From contig CAYZQE010000010.1 in the NCBI GenBank assembly GCA_964480635.1, positions 1 through 41,342 on the forward strand: a stretch of DNA of 41,342 bases. Direction: 5' to 3'. A program made the position numbers and the translations under genes. The notes beneath the pieces are model-generated. The model was not told where the DNA came from. It did no database searches and worked only from the letters and a program-made list of their open reading frames with translations. Below are positions 1 to 7,708 of the stretch, piece after piece; the stretch's first letter is position 1, and the number at the start of each line of letters is the position of its first letter. The DNA comes from CAYZQE01 sp964480635. GTDB lineage: Bacteria > Pseudomonadota > Gammaproteobacteria > GCA-001735895.

Positions 1-303
1 TGTTTATATTTCTACTTGGCAAACGGGTGGTGTCCATGTAAGGATCTCCTTAAGTTAGATCTGTATGGTTTGAAATTCTTTTATATGCATGTGCTTCAAA
101 AAACATGGACTGATCTCAAACTCCTTAAAGCACCTAAAGCGGTACGAATTTCTGACATTATGACCATTGATGAAGCGCAGCGCTTATTTATAGCAACCGA
201 TAGGCTCAGTTATCGAGTGTTTTTCTTTACCATTTACAGCTTAGAATTACGCTTGAGCGAAGGTTTAGCTTTAGAAATTAAGGGGGGACACGATACATAT
301 TAG
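1..303 (+). pseudogene. Tyrosine recombinase (phage integrase family) fragment
   Basis: The reading frame is open from the left window edge to a stop at 303, so the true start lies outside; the only in-frame start is a TTG at 16. The residues resemble the core-binding domain of a tyrosine recombinase (LDLYGLKFFY, then a linker KAPKAVRISDIMTIDEAQRL) running into the first part of the catalytic domain. That part includes YSLELRLSEGLAL, which carries the first catalytic arginine. The frame then ends abruptly; the later His-x-x-Arg box and nucleophilic tyrosine are absent, and I found no continuation in the bases that follow. The fragment cannot be an active recombinase. It looks like debris of a mobile element, possibly the integrase companion of an IS91-like element (inference). 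Confidence 0.7.
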
Positions 304-463
304 CACCCCTTATATATTGGTTTGTGTGTAGCGGTATAACTAAATACGTTACTATTTAAATTGATTTCTTAAAGGATTTGGTTGCTATTAAAGAACACCT
401 GAACGATAGTTGCTAATCACCCAAAAAAACTCTCCCCTATTTATTTCATCTTGAGTTAGAACC

Positions 464-2206
464 ATGAAAAACCATTTACCACCAAACACCCTTCCTAGCA
501 TTAAGACTCTTGATGATCTTGCTCAGTTATCAAACACTTCATTGATAGATATGCTAAACAGCGACCCTGATGCAAATGTAAACGGTGATGATCACGATCC
601 ACGTCAAGTCTTTAGCGGTCATTTTGTCCCTGTAAAACCGACACCCATTAAAGACCCTGAATATGTCGCACACAGCAAACAGTTATTTAGCCAGCTAGGC
701 ATTGATGATAACTTGGCACAGATGGATGATTTTGTTCGCGTATTTTCTGGCGACCTATCGAAAGCTCCACAACCCATGCGCCATTTTGGTTGGGCATGCG
801 GCTATGCATTATCCATTTATGGTACAGAATACTATCAGCAATGTCCTTTTAAAACGGGTAATGGATATGGTGATGGCCGAGCCATTTCTGTAGTTGAAGC
901 TGTTATCAACGGTCAACGCTGGGAAATGCAGCTAAAAGGTGCGGGGCGCACGCCCTACTGCCGTGGTGCAGATGGTCGAGCCGTACTGAGATCGAGTGTG
1001 CGTGAATTTTTAGCACAAGAGCATATGCACGCATTAGGAGTGCCCACATCACGCTCACTTAGTTTATACGTTTCAAAAACAGAAAAAGTTGAGCGTCCGT
1101 GGTACTCCGATAACTCATACTCGCCAGATCCTGACGTGATGATGTTAGAGGCCGTTGCCATCTCAACACGTGTTGCTCCGTCATTCATTCGGGTTGGCCA
1201 ACTTGAGCTTTTTGCTCGCCGTGCGCGCAAGAATGAACACCCAAAAGCGCTTGAAGAGCTTGAAATGATTGTGTTGCACTTAATAGACCGAGAATATGCT
1301 GACGTTATTGATCGCAGTGTTACCACTGCTGAAAAGGTGGTATTGCTCGCGCACGAGTTTCGTGGCCGCCTCACATCGCTTATTGCTAATTGGGTGCGTG
1401 TGGGTTACTGCCAAGGTAATTTTAACAGCGATAACTGTGCCGCTGGCGGCTTCACTCTCGATTATGGCCCTTTTGGGTTTTGCGATGAATTTAATCCACG
1501 CTTTCAGCCATGGACGGGAGGAGGAGATCACTTCTCGTTCTTTAACCAACCTTTAGCGGCAGAACAAAATTTTCACGTATTTTGCACCGCCTTAGTGCCT
1601 TTGCTGTCAGAACAACCAGACTGTCTGCAACAACTCAGTGAGGTTCGTAATGACTTTGCTAAAGTTATGCAACAGCAAATGGATAATATGTGGGCCGCTA
1701 AATTGGGGCTTAATACGTTTCATGCTGATTTATTCAATGAGCTGAAAAAGCTTATGCTGCAAACATCAGTCGATTACACCCTATTCTTCCGCGAACTTTC
1801 AATGCTACCTGACGATTTAGAACCCCTTAGAAAAAGCTTTTACAAAAACTTAGCGTCCGATAAGAAAGAAGATAAAGAGTTAAATAAGCGTTGGTCTGAA
1901 TGGTTTACACAATGGAAATCGCTTATCAATAGTAATGAAGCTAATGCTGATTCACCCCCTTCTCGCGAGAAGCTATCTTTCCAGATGAAACGGGTCAACC
2001 CTAAATACACCCTGCGAGAATGGTTTGTTGCACCTTCGTATAAACAAGCGCTAACAGGGAACTACACAATTATTCGAGAGCTACAAGATATTATGACTCA
2101 ACCATACGCAGAACAGTCGAACGAAGTAGAAAAAAAATACTATCAGCTAAAACCGACTGATCTGTTTGAAGTTGGTGGCGTGTCCTTTTATAGTTGCTCG
2201 TCATAG
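464..2206 (+). CDS. selO: SelO family protein adenylyltransferase (YdiU/UPF0061)
   Basis: SelO proteins are pseudokinase-fold enzymes that transfer AMP from ATP onto protein hydroxyl groups and are linked to redox stress. The product has 580 residues, longer than the E. coli form of about 480. Recognisable family blocks are SGHFVPVKPTPI near the N-terminus, the glycine-rich ATP region KTGNGYGDGRA, and the block from K158 (KGAGRTPYCRGADGRAVLRS) containing lysine and arginine residues used for nucleotide binding. Also present are NWVRVGYCQGNFNSDN with the catalytic-loop region, and LDYGPFGFCDEF with the metal-binding acidic residue. The protein ends in Cys-Ser-Ser, placing a cysteine at the antepenultimate position, where animal SelO carries selenocysteine. 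Translation most likely starts at the ATG at 464, about six bases after a weak purine stretch. It stands alone, with no obvious operon partner. Confidence 0.93.
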   Translation: MKNHLPPNTLPSIKTLDDLAQLSNTSLIDMLNSDPDANVNGDDHDPRQVFSGHFVPVKPTPIKDPEYVAHSKQLFSQLGIDDNLAQMDDFVRVFSGDLSKAPQPMRHFGWACGYALSIYGTEYYQQCPFKTGNGYGDGRAISVVEAVINGQRWEMQLKGAGRTPYCRGADGRAVLRSSVREFLAQEHMHALGVPTSRSLSLYVSKTEKVERPWYSDNSYSPDPDVMMLEAVAISTRVAPSFIRVGQLELFARRARKNEHPKALEELEMIVLHLIDREYADVIDRSVTTAEKVVLLAHEFRGRLTSLIANWVRVGYCQGNFNSDNCAAGGFTLDYGPFGFCDEFNPRFQPWTGGGDHFSFFNQPLAAEQNFHVFCTALVPLLSEQPDCLQQLSEVRNDFAKVMQQQMDNMWAAKLGLNTFHADLFNELKKLMLQTSVDYTLFFRELSMLPDDLEPLRKSFYKNLASDKKEDKELNKRWSEWFTQWKSLINSNEANADSPPSREKLSFQMKRVNPKYTLREWFVAPSYKQALTGNYTIIRELQDIMTQPYAEQSNEVEKKYYQLKPTDLFEVGGVSFYSCSS

Positions 2207-2418
2207 TTATTCTAAACCCTGACTGAGAAAAAGTTGTTACCAATATAAACTAGGATTTTTAGGCTGAAGTAGATGGTAACAGATGTCATTAAATTAGATT
2301 TTTACCCAAATGGTCTAAATCCCTATATTTCTCTAGAACTAGCTAAAGTTTAATTATTGCCTATGCACACCAAAAGTACTTTTTTAATTTTTTTCTCTTC
2401 GATTTTATAAAAATACAT

Positions 2419-2424
2419 TATAAT
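2419..2424 (+). promoter_or_regulatory. Possible -10 element for the desaturase gene
   Basis: A perfect TATAAT lies 18 bases before the desaturase ATG, in AT-rich DNA. No convincing -35 is present at 16-18 bases. If it is used, transcription would begin around 2431 and leave a leader of only about a dozen bases. Confidence 0.3.
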
Positions 2425-2442
2425 GTTGGATTACTTAGTTAC

Positions 2443-3228
2443 ATGATTTTTGCTTTGAATATTAACATTTTTAATTTTTCTGCTGACAGATTACCCGTCA
2501 CTCTTATTCTTATAATTTCAGCCATAGACTTTACTATTTTTACTTTGGTAAAAAGCCCTTTGTTTATTGTCATCTATTGGCTCGTTATGATTTTACCTCG
2601 TGGTGCTATTTGTGCTTGGAATCACCACCACCAACACAGAAATGTTTTTAAACAAACATTTCTAAATAGAATTTTAGAGTTCTTTTATGCCTTACATACA
2701 GGCGTTACAACAAATTTATGGCTGCTTCATCATAATCTTGGCCATCATAAAAATTATTTAGATCAATCCATTGATGAAAGCCGCTGGCAGCGTAAAAATG
2801 GGGCAAAAATGGGGCCGATTGAATATGCCTTTAGCATTGCTTTAACCGCGTATCAACGCGGTTATAAAGTGGGTAAATCACACCCTAAACATCAACGTAA
2901 TTTCCTTATTTTTACAGCATTAACCTTTTCTATCTTAATCACATTAACTGTCATTAACCCGTTTAACGCTTTATTTGTTTTTATTTTACCGATGATTGGC
3001 AGTTTACTTTATACGGCTTGGGTAACTTATGGTCATCATGCGGGCTTAGCTACCGATGATAATTTTGAAGCTTCCTATAATAATACTGGGAAGTGGTTTA
3101 ATTTTTTTACAGGAAATTTAGGTTATCACACCGCTCACCATTTTAAGCAAGGTGTTCATTGGTCTGAATTACCTGCCTTACACAGGCAGATTAAAAATGA
3201 TATTCCTACTCACCTCATCAGAGGTTAA
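2443..3228 (+). CDS. Membrane fatty acid desaturase
   Basis: This is an integral membrane di-iron desaturase that would introduce a double bond into an acyl chain in the inner membrane. Of its 261 residues, hydrophobic segments lie at about 18-55, 152-175 and 177-195. They frame the diagnostic histidine boxes: HHHQH at 61-65, HHNLGHH at 96-102, GHH at 197-199, and HTAHH at 229-233 followed by GVHWSELP. This spacing is typical of the FA_desaturase superfamily. The acyl position and the donor (acyl-lipid or acyl-CoA) cannot be read from sequence. The short upstream leader lacks a clear ribosome binding site, so the start is less certain than the family assignment. A cold or membrane-fluidity role is likely but inferred. 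Confidence 0.88.
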   Translation: MIFALNINIFNFSADRLPVTLILIISAIDFTIFTLVKSPLFIVIYWLVMILPRGAICAWNHHHQHRNVFKQTFLNRILEFFYALHTGVTTNLWLLHHNLGHHKNYLDQSIDESRWQRKNGAKMGPIEYAFSIALTAYQRGYKVGKSHPKHQRNFLIFTALTFSILITLTVINPFNALFVFILPMIGSLLYTAWVTYGHHAGLATDDNFEASYNNTGKWFNFFTGNLGYHTAHHFKQGVHWSELPALHRQIKNDIPTHLIRG

Positions 3229-3239
3229 TGTCTCGTTCA

Positions 3240-4727
3240 TTATAACAATGGCTCTATTGGCAGTATTTGCCAAAATAATACCGTTGCGCGTTTAAACCAA
3301 GAGGCATATTGATCTGCATTGTCCTCTGCTGACCAGCTATTTTTAGCTTGAACGTCCACTAGAATTAGATTTTTGAGCGTATCTGCAAACAATTCATCCT
3401 CTATAACGACAACAACCTCGGTATTTAAATTTTGTGATCGGGGGTCTAAATTATAGGTTCCAATAAAACTTACCTTTGAATCTATGACCATTGATTTTGC
3501 ATGAATGGCAAAGATAGGCTGATTATTTTTTAGTATTGAATAACGCGTCATTAATGCTTTTTGCGCATCAGGAAAGGCTTTATATTCAAAAATATGAATA
3601 CCCATGTCCATTAGCTCTGACTTTTGATTTTTATAACCACTAAATGCTTGTAAATTATCGGTTGATACCAATGAATTTGTACTGATTATTATTTTAACGC
3701 CACGTTCAATCGCCTCTAAAAACAGTTTTTTTACTTGCTTTGATAAAATAAGGTATGGGGATTGTATAATAATTGATTTTTTTGCTTTACGGATATGTTC
3801 TGCAAGTAAAAAAGCTGTGTGGCTACCTGAAGAGAATGATTTTGGCTGATTATTTTTACCTGGAATATCACTGATAAAATCAATTTTTGTCCAAACTATC
3901 TCATTGATTAAACTAGATACAAATCTATCTAAGTCATTAATTATTTGCCGAATAACAGGTTCAAAATTATCTGCTGATTGAGCATATTGATGGAGCTCTG
4001 CATAAAGCTCTTGTACATTTGCATTATCATATTGCCCCATCGCTAATAACTGACGGTCATTAGCAAAACGCTGCATAACCGTTTGACTTAATGGGTGATT
4101 CCAAAAACGATTAAAGCTTTGCTCAACCTTTGTCACCACGCTCCCTACAATCAACACATCTCGGTCACGAAAATTATAGCTTTGATTGTAATCAAAATAT
4201 TCATCAGCCATATTACGCCCACCGGTAATACTCACTTTAGAATCAACGGTAAATGTTTTATCGTGCATACGTTGATTAAACGCACGAAAGTCTTTGATCG
4301 CATTTACCATGCGCTCAAATAAGGTTGTACCAACAGAGTGTTGTGGATTATAGATTCGGATATGAATATTGGGATGAGCCGCTAGGGCGAGAAGTATGTT
4401 ATCTGCCGTATCAATCAAAAAGTCATCAACAATAACCCTCACTTTTACACCGCGTTCAGCAGCCCGTAACAAGGATTCAGCCGCTAGGATACCAATGTTG
4501 TCACTACTCCAAATAAAGTATTGAACATCAATGGAATGAATTGCATGATCTGCCAGCCATGCACGGGCTATTAAGGCATCTTCTCCTTTATCTAAGAGCA
4601 TGACACCACTTAACGGCTTATGCTTTGCTATTTGATGATCTAATATTGCTAACTGATGAGGGTTAGCAATGACCTTAGTGGTCAATAACAACGCAATGAT
4701 AAAAACGAGCCAATAGTATTTAGTCAT
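3240..4727 (-). CDS. Phospholipase D family protein, cardiolipin synthase-like
   Basis: The 495-residue product carries two HKD phosphodiesterase motifs: H155-x-K157-x4-D162 (HDKTFTVD, followed by SITGGRN) and H409-x-K411-x4-D416 (HAKSMVID, followed by SFIGTYNLDPRS). Two such half-sites make one active site in phospholipase D enzymes. Overall length and the GGRN and NLDPRS blocks resemble ClsC/YmdC, which makes cardiolipin from phosphatidylglycerol and phosphatidylethanolamine. The N-terminus (MTKYYWLVFIIALLLTTKVIA) is a signal peptide or a single membrane anchor, so the catalytic part should face the periplasm. The gene converges on the desaturase with an 11-base gap; both concern membrane lipids, though no shared transcript is possible. 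ClsC versus a generic PLD phosphohydrolase is not settled. Confidence 0.85.
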   Translation of the reverse strand: MTKYYWLVFIIALLLTTKVIANPHQLAILDHQIAKHKPLSGVMLLDKGEDALIARAWLADHAIHSIDVQYFIWSSDNIGILAAESLLRAAERGVKVRVIVDDFLIDTADNILLALAAHPNIHIRIYNPQHSVGTTLFERMVNAIKDFRAFNQRMHDKTFTVDSKVSITGGRNMADEYFDYNQSYNFRDRDVLIVGSVVTKVEQSFNRFWNHPLSQTVMQRFANDRQLLAMGQYDNANVQELYAELHQYAQSADNFEPVIRQIINDLDRFVSSLINEIVWTKIDFISDIPGKNNQPKSFSSGSHTAFLLAEHIRKAKKSIIIQSPYLILSKQVKKLFLEAIERGVKIIISTNSLVSTDNLQAFSGYKNQKSELMDMGIHIFEYKAFPDAQKALMTRYSILKNNQPIFAIHAKSMVIDSKVSFIGTYNLDPRSQNLNTEVVVVIEDELFADTLKNLILVDVQAKNSWSAEDNADQYASWFKRATVLFWQILPIEPLL

Positions 4728-4755
4728 TCGTGATAGCCCAATAGGTATAGGTTAT

Positions 4756-5079
4756 TTATTTATACTCAAAATAAGTTTCAAACATATCACCATTTGTCGA
4801 AATATCGAGTAATTGTAAGCTTGGAAGCTTATATAAAACATAAGCAGCCATCATCATAATTAATTTTGATCGTTTGCCATCTATGGCGGTTAATATTTTA
4901 TTTCCGGCAATTTGGCAACGTTCCTCAACGGTAGGATTATCAACCCATTTTTGGCTCATTTGCCACCCTTTATCCATGTCTGTATCCATTTTATTAAAAA
5001 AATCAGTTGCCTGAGTTAGAATTTCATCTGGAACTTCTAATGATTGCAGTTGATCATCTATTCGAATATTAAGTATCAT
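4756..5079 (-). CDS. Conserved-looking hypothetical protein, 107 residues
   Basis: I do not recognise the family. The product is a small, soluble, mostly helical-looking protein: a short beta-like start (MILNIRIDDQLQSLEVPD), an acidic central part with a single cysteine in EERCQIAGNKIL, and a hydrophobic stretch KLIMMMAAYVLYKLPSLQLL that is short for a membrane helix. It is divergent from the dioxygenase gene at 5109, with only 29 bases between the two starts, so the two probably share a regulatory region. It lies 28 bases upstream of the phospholipase D gene on the same strand and could be cotranscribed with it. Function unknown. Confidence 0.65.
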   Translation of the reverse strand: MILNIRIDDQLQSLEVPDEILTQATDFFNKMDTDMDKGWQMSQKWVDNPTVEERCQIAGNKILTAIDGKRSKLIMMMAAYVLYKLPSLQLLDISTNGDMFETYFEYK

Positions 5080-5108
5080 GTGTTATCTCAATTATTTAGT
5101 TTAACTTT

Positions 5109-5783
5109 ATGCTTATCACTATTGATCAATTATTAAATCAACAGCAACTCAATACAATTCATCAGTTATTAACCTCGTCATCATTTATTGACGGTAAGTT
5201 AACCGCTGGATACAGCGCTAAGGCGGTTAAAAACAATCTTGAAATCAATGCTCAAGACCAAGTTAATGATGAGCTTAATAACATTATTATGAACGCCTTA
5301 GTTCGCAATTCTACTTTTAAACATGCTGCTTGGCCCAAAAAAGTGGCCGCACCTTTTTATGCTAAATATGAGTCAGGCATGGCGTATGGTGTTCATGTCG
5401 ATGATCCGGTGATGGGTCACAACGGTGAGCTATACCGCTCTGATATATCAATTACCATCTTTTTGTCTAAACCGAGTGATTATGATGGCGGAGAGCTTAC
5501 TATCATTAATCAGTTTGGAGAGCAGCCAATAAAACTGAATGCAGGTTCTGCTATTTTATATCCATCTTCAAGTAAACATTTTGTAGCCCCTGTGACCAAA
5601 GGAACGCGTTATGTGGCTGTTACTTGGGTACAAAGTGCAGTACGTGACCCTGCACAGCGTGAAATACTCTACGAGCTTAATAATGCGCGTAATGCGGTGT
5701 TAGCCGAACAAGCAAATAACGATACTAAAGATCAATTAAATGCTAGCTTTAACAATCTGGTTAGAATGTGGGCTGATATCTAA
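5109..5783 (+). CDS. PKHD-type Fe(II)/2-oxoglutarate dioxygenase (PiuC/YbiX-like)
   Basis: A 224-residue cytoplasmic hydroxylase of the prolyl-4-hydroxylase-like 2-oxoglutarate oxygenase superfamily. The iron ligands are visible as H96-x-D98 (YGVHVDDPVM) and H157 (SSSKHFVAPV), with R167 in GTRYVAVTWVQS as the 2-oxoglutarate carboxylate anchor. The blocks YRSDISITIFLS and DYDGGEL are typical of the PKHD subgroup that includes PiuC and YbiX. Length matches that subgroup. In other bacteria such genes often sit with siderophore receptors, but no iron uptake gene is nearby here, so the substrate is open. A strong hairpin terminator lies about 70 bases after the stop. Confidence 0.9.
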   Translation: MLITIDQLLNQQQLNTIHQLLTSSSFIDGKLTAGYSAKAVKNNLEINAQDQVNDELNNIIMNALVRNSTFKHAAWPKKVAAPFYAKYESGMAYGVHVDDPVMGHNGELYRSDISITIFLSKPSDYDGGELTIINQFGEQPIKLNAGSAILYPSSSKHFVAPVTKGTRYVAVTWVQSAVRDPAQREILYELNNARNAVLAEQANNDTKDQLNASFNNLVRMWADI

Positions 5784-5851
5784 TCTTGAACTCATAGAAT
5801 ACGACAGCTATTGAAGAGCGGAAGCACCTAAAATTTAAGGTCATTTCAGCT

Positions 5852-5880
5852 AAAAAAAAAGCCGCATAAGCGGCTTTTTT
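5852..5880. terminator. Bidirectional rho-independent terminator
   Basis: An A-tract, the stem GCCGC (5861-5865), loop ATAA, stem GCGGC (5870-5874) and a T-tract form a symmetric hairpin. It can stop both the dioxygenase transcript (plus strand) and the 67-residue gene (minus strand), which converge here. Confidence 0.88.
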
Positions 5881-5899
5881 AACTAAACAGGCTTAAAGC

Positions 5900-6103
5900 T
5901 TATGGCTTAGAGCCTTTTTCAGCATGAGCCATATCAACTAACTCCATTGATAAATCTCTATATTTTTGACGGTAACCGTCTAAAACATCGCCTTCGTCAG
6001 GTGCATAATATTCTTTCATAGTCACGCCACCAGCGCGTTCTTTTACCATGAATGCTTTTTGCATTGCGATCATTTCTTGAATTTTTGCTAGCTTGTCGCT
6101 CAT
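5900..6103 (-). CDS. Small hypothetical protein, 67 residues
   Basis: I do not recognise this protein. It is short, charged and methionine-rich at the N-terminus (MSDKLAKIQEMIAMQKAFM), predicted soluble and helical, without cysteine or a membrane segment. A ribosome binding site AGGAAAA precedes the ATG at a normal distance, which supports it being real. It follows the DsrC paralogue on the same strand after 96 bases and ends at the shared terminator, so the two probably form one transcript. A role linked to that DsrC-like protein is inference from position only. Confidence 0.65.
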   Translation of the reverse strand: MSDKLAKIQEMIAMQKAFMVKERAGGVTMKEYYAPDEGDVLDGYRQKYRDLSMELVDMAHAEKGSKP

Positions 6104-6199
6104 AATTTTTCCTATGTATTACTTAAGGTATTAATAAAGATGGTCTTACTATAGTTCAAACCATCAATAACGTCTCTATTACTAGAGAGGTAGGCTGCT

Positions 6200-6520
6200 T
6201 TAATAGCCGCCCTTTCTTGTGCTTTGAGGACACCCACCAATTTTAAGGCCTTGCTTAGAAGGCATACCAGGAAACATTTCATACATTTCCTTAGACTTCA
6301 CTTTGCGACCCCATTTTTTTCCCATTTCTTTCATAATGCCGCGCTCATTAGGCTCATTGCCATCAATGACTTCAGCACGAACATAGCGAACAATATCCCA
6401 ATGCTCTTCAGTCGCATCAATTTCTTCTTCTACAAAAATTGCTGCGGCAATATCTTCATTCCAATCGTTTATGTCAACTAAGTAGCCGTTGTCTGTTCTT
6501 TCTACTGATGATAAAGGCAT
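6200..6520 (-). CDS. DsrC/TusE family sulfur-relay paralogue with atypical C-terminus
   Basis: A 106-residue member of the DsrC/TusE fold. Conserved family blocks are present: YLVDINDWNEDIAA at the N-terminus, EEHWDIVRYVRAEV in the middle, KEMGKKWGRK, and the tail beginning EMFPGMPSKQG. Canonical DsrC proteins carry two tail cysteines, as in the operon copy at 13456. Here the equivalent of the upstream cysteine is L92 and the penultimate cysteine is absent. The only cysteine is C97 within GGCPQSTRKGGY, aligned with a leucine of DsrC. It therefore cannot form the usual intramolecular disulfide or trisulfide in the same way. A sulfur carrier using one displaced cysteine, or a regulatory relative, are the likely options. 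Ribosome binding site GAGGAAA precedes the ATG. Confidence 0.88.
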   Translation of the reverse strand: MPLSSVERTDNGYLVDINDWNEDIAAAIFVEEEIDATEEHWDIVRYVRAEVIDGNEPNERGIMKEMGKKWGRKVKSKEMYEMFPGMPSKQGLKIGGCPQSTRKGGY

Positions 6521-6548
6521 AAATATTTCCTCAAAAGTTTATTACAAA

Positions 6549-6569
6549 CAATGAACCTTATGTTCATTG
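6549..6569. promoter_or_regulatory. Perfect 8-bp inverted repeat upstream of the DsrC paralogue
   Basis: CAATGAAC, five bases, GTTCATTG: a perfect dyad centred about 39 bases before the ATG of the DsrC-like gene. Size and location fit an operator for a dimeric repressor or activator. No T-run follows, so a terminator is unlikely. Confidence 0.4.
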
Positions 6570-6780
6570 CAATTAAAATATGCGCGATACTTTCCCATAA
6601 AAATATCCAAATGTCACCTATCCATAAGCAATAGAAAAACACAACAAGTCATTAAAACTTGTGAATACCAATTTTAATGCTTTGTAAGTTGTCACCCATA
6701 AATAAAAGGAGCATTGTCTTAAAATAGATCTATAGTCTCTATTGGATTTTATTTAATATAGTTTTAGCGGGGTTTAAAAC

Positions 6781-7656
6781 ATGAAGCACTTAACATTACT
6801 CATTTCTTTTTTATTCTTTACTACTGCTAGCATCGCCCAACAAAACAATAAGATACCCGCGCCTCAAATAGATCAACTTAAAGCGCCCTTATATTCACCC
6901 TTTGTTGAGCGCTACATATTAGATGAACTCAAGTCTTTACGTGTAGATCAAAACCATATTCGCATTGAGTTAGTCGAAAAAATGGCTGATTCTAAACTGA
7001 GTGCCGCTGATAGAGCCATTTCATATACCGCCGACACCACCAACAATATTTTTTATATCATTACTATTGCCGCCTCTCTTTTGGTTCTTTTAGGTTGGCG
7101 CTCATTAAGCGATGTTAAAAATAATATTGAATCAATTACCGCTGAAAAAATCGCTAAGCTAACCGATGAATACGAAAACCGATTAGACGAAATAGAACGT
7201 AAGGTTAAGAAGCGAACTGAGCTTATTATTGAAGCACAGCAAGAGATTGCAAACACTAATCTAGTGCATTCCTTATGGATGAGAGCAGGCCTAGAAAAAA
7301 GTGAACAAGAAAAAATTAGCATTTACGATCAAATTCTTGAGCTAAACCCTGAAGATATCGAAGCCTTAACTTATAAAGCGGATATTTTATTAGACCTTGA
7401 TGAGGATAGCTGGTCTTTATCTCTATCTAATCAAGCCATTGAAATTGACCCTGAATATGCCTTAGCTTATTGGCAAAGAGCTTGCGCTAAAGCCAAATTA
7501 GATAAAGCAGAAGAGGCGGTTGCAGATATTAAATTGGCGCTTGAATTAACTGAATCACTAAAAGATGAAGTGATGAATGAAATTTATTTTGAAAACCTGA
7601 AAAGCTATCCATGCTTTAAAGAGCTAATGGGAACCGAGGAGCAACAAAGCGTTTAA
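6781..7656 (+). CDS. TPR-repeat protein with signal peptide and membrane helix
   Basis: The 291-residue product begins with a cleavable-looking signal peptide (MKHLTLLISFLFFTTASIAQ). A short exported segment follows, then one membrane helix at about 88-106 (NIFYIITIAASLLVLLGW), a charged coiled-coil-like stretch (about 112-155), and at least two tetratricopeptide repeats. The repeats lie at about 175-255 and include ILELNPEDIEALTYKADIL and AIEIDPEYALAYWQRACAK. With a signal peptide followed by a single helix, the TPR part would face the cytoplasm. TPR domains are protein-docking modules, so a scaffolding role is likely, partner unknown. It is the only plus-strand gene between 5784 and 9841, with GCGGGG as a possible ribosome binding site. 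Confidence 0.75.
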   Translation: MKHLTLLISFLFFTTASIAQQNNKIPAPQIDQLKAPLYSPFVERYILDELKSLRVDQNHIRIELVEKMADSKLSAADRAISYTADTTNNIFYIITIAASLLVLLGWRSLSDVKNNIESITAEKIAKLTDEYENRLDEIERKVKKRTELIIEAQQEIANTNLVHSLWMRAGLEKSEQEKISIYDQILELNPEDIEALTYKADILLDLDEDSWSLSLSNQAIEIDPEYALAYWQRACAKAKLDKAEEAVADIKLALELTESLKDEVMNEIYFENLKSYPCFKELMGTEEQQSV

Positions 7657-7708
7657 GCGGATAAACTCGATGTCGCTGTCTATCCACAATAGTAAACGCT
7701 ATTATTTT

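Noticed and set aside
2236..2280. GTTACCA and TGGTAAC inverted repeat between selO and the desaturase
   Set aside because: Arms are seven bases and separated by over 30 bases without further pairing; likely chance in AT-rich DNA.
6173..6188. TCTCTA-TTAC-TAGAGA dyad after the DsrC paralogue
   Set aside because: Short stem without T-run; could be a weak processing site but cannot be supported as a terminator.
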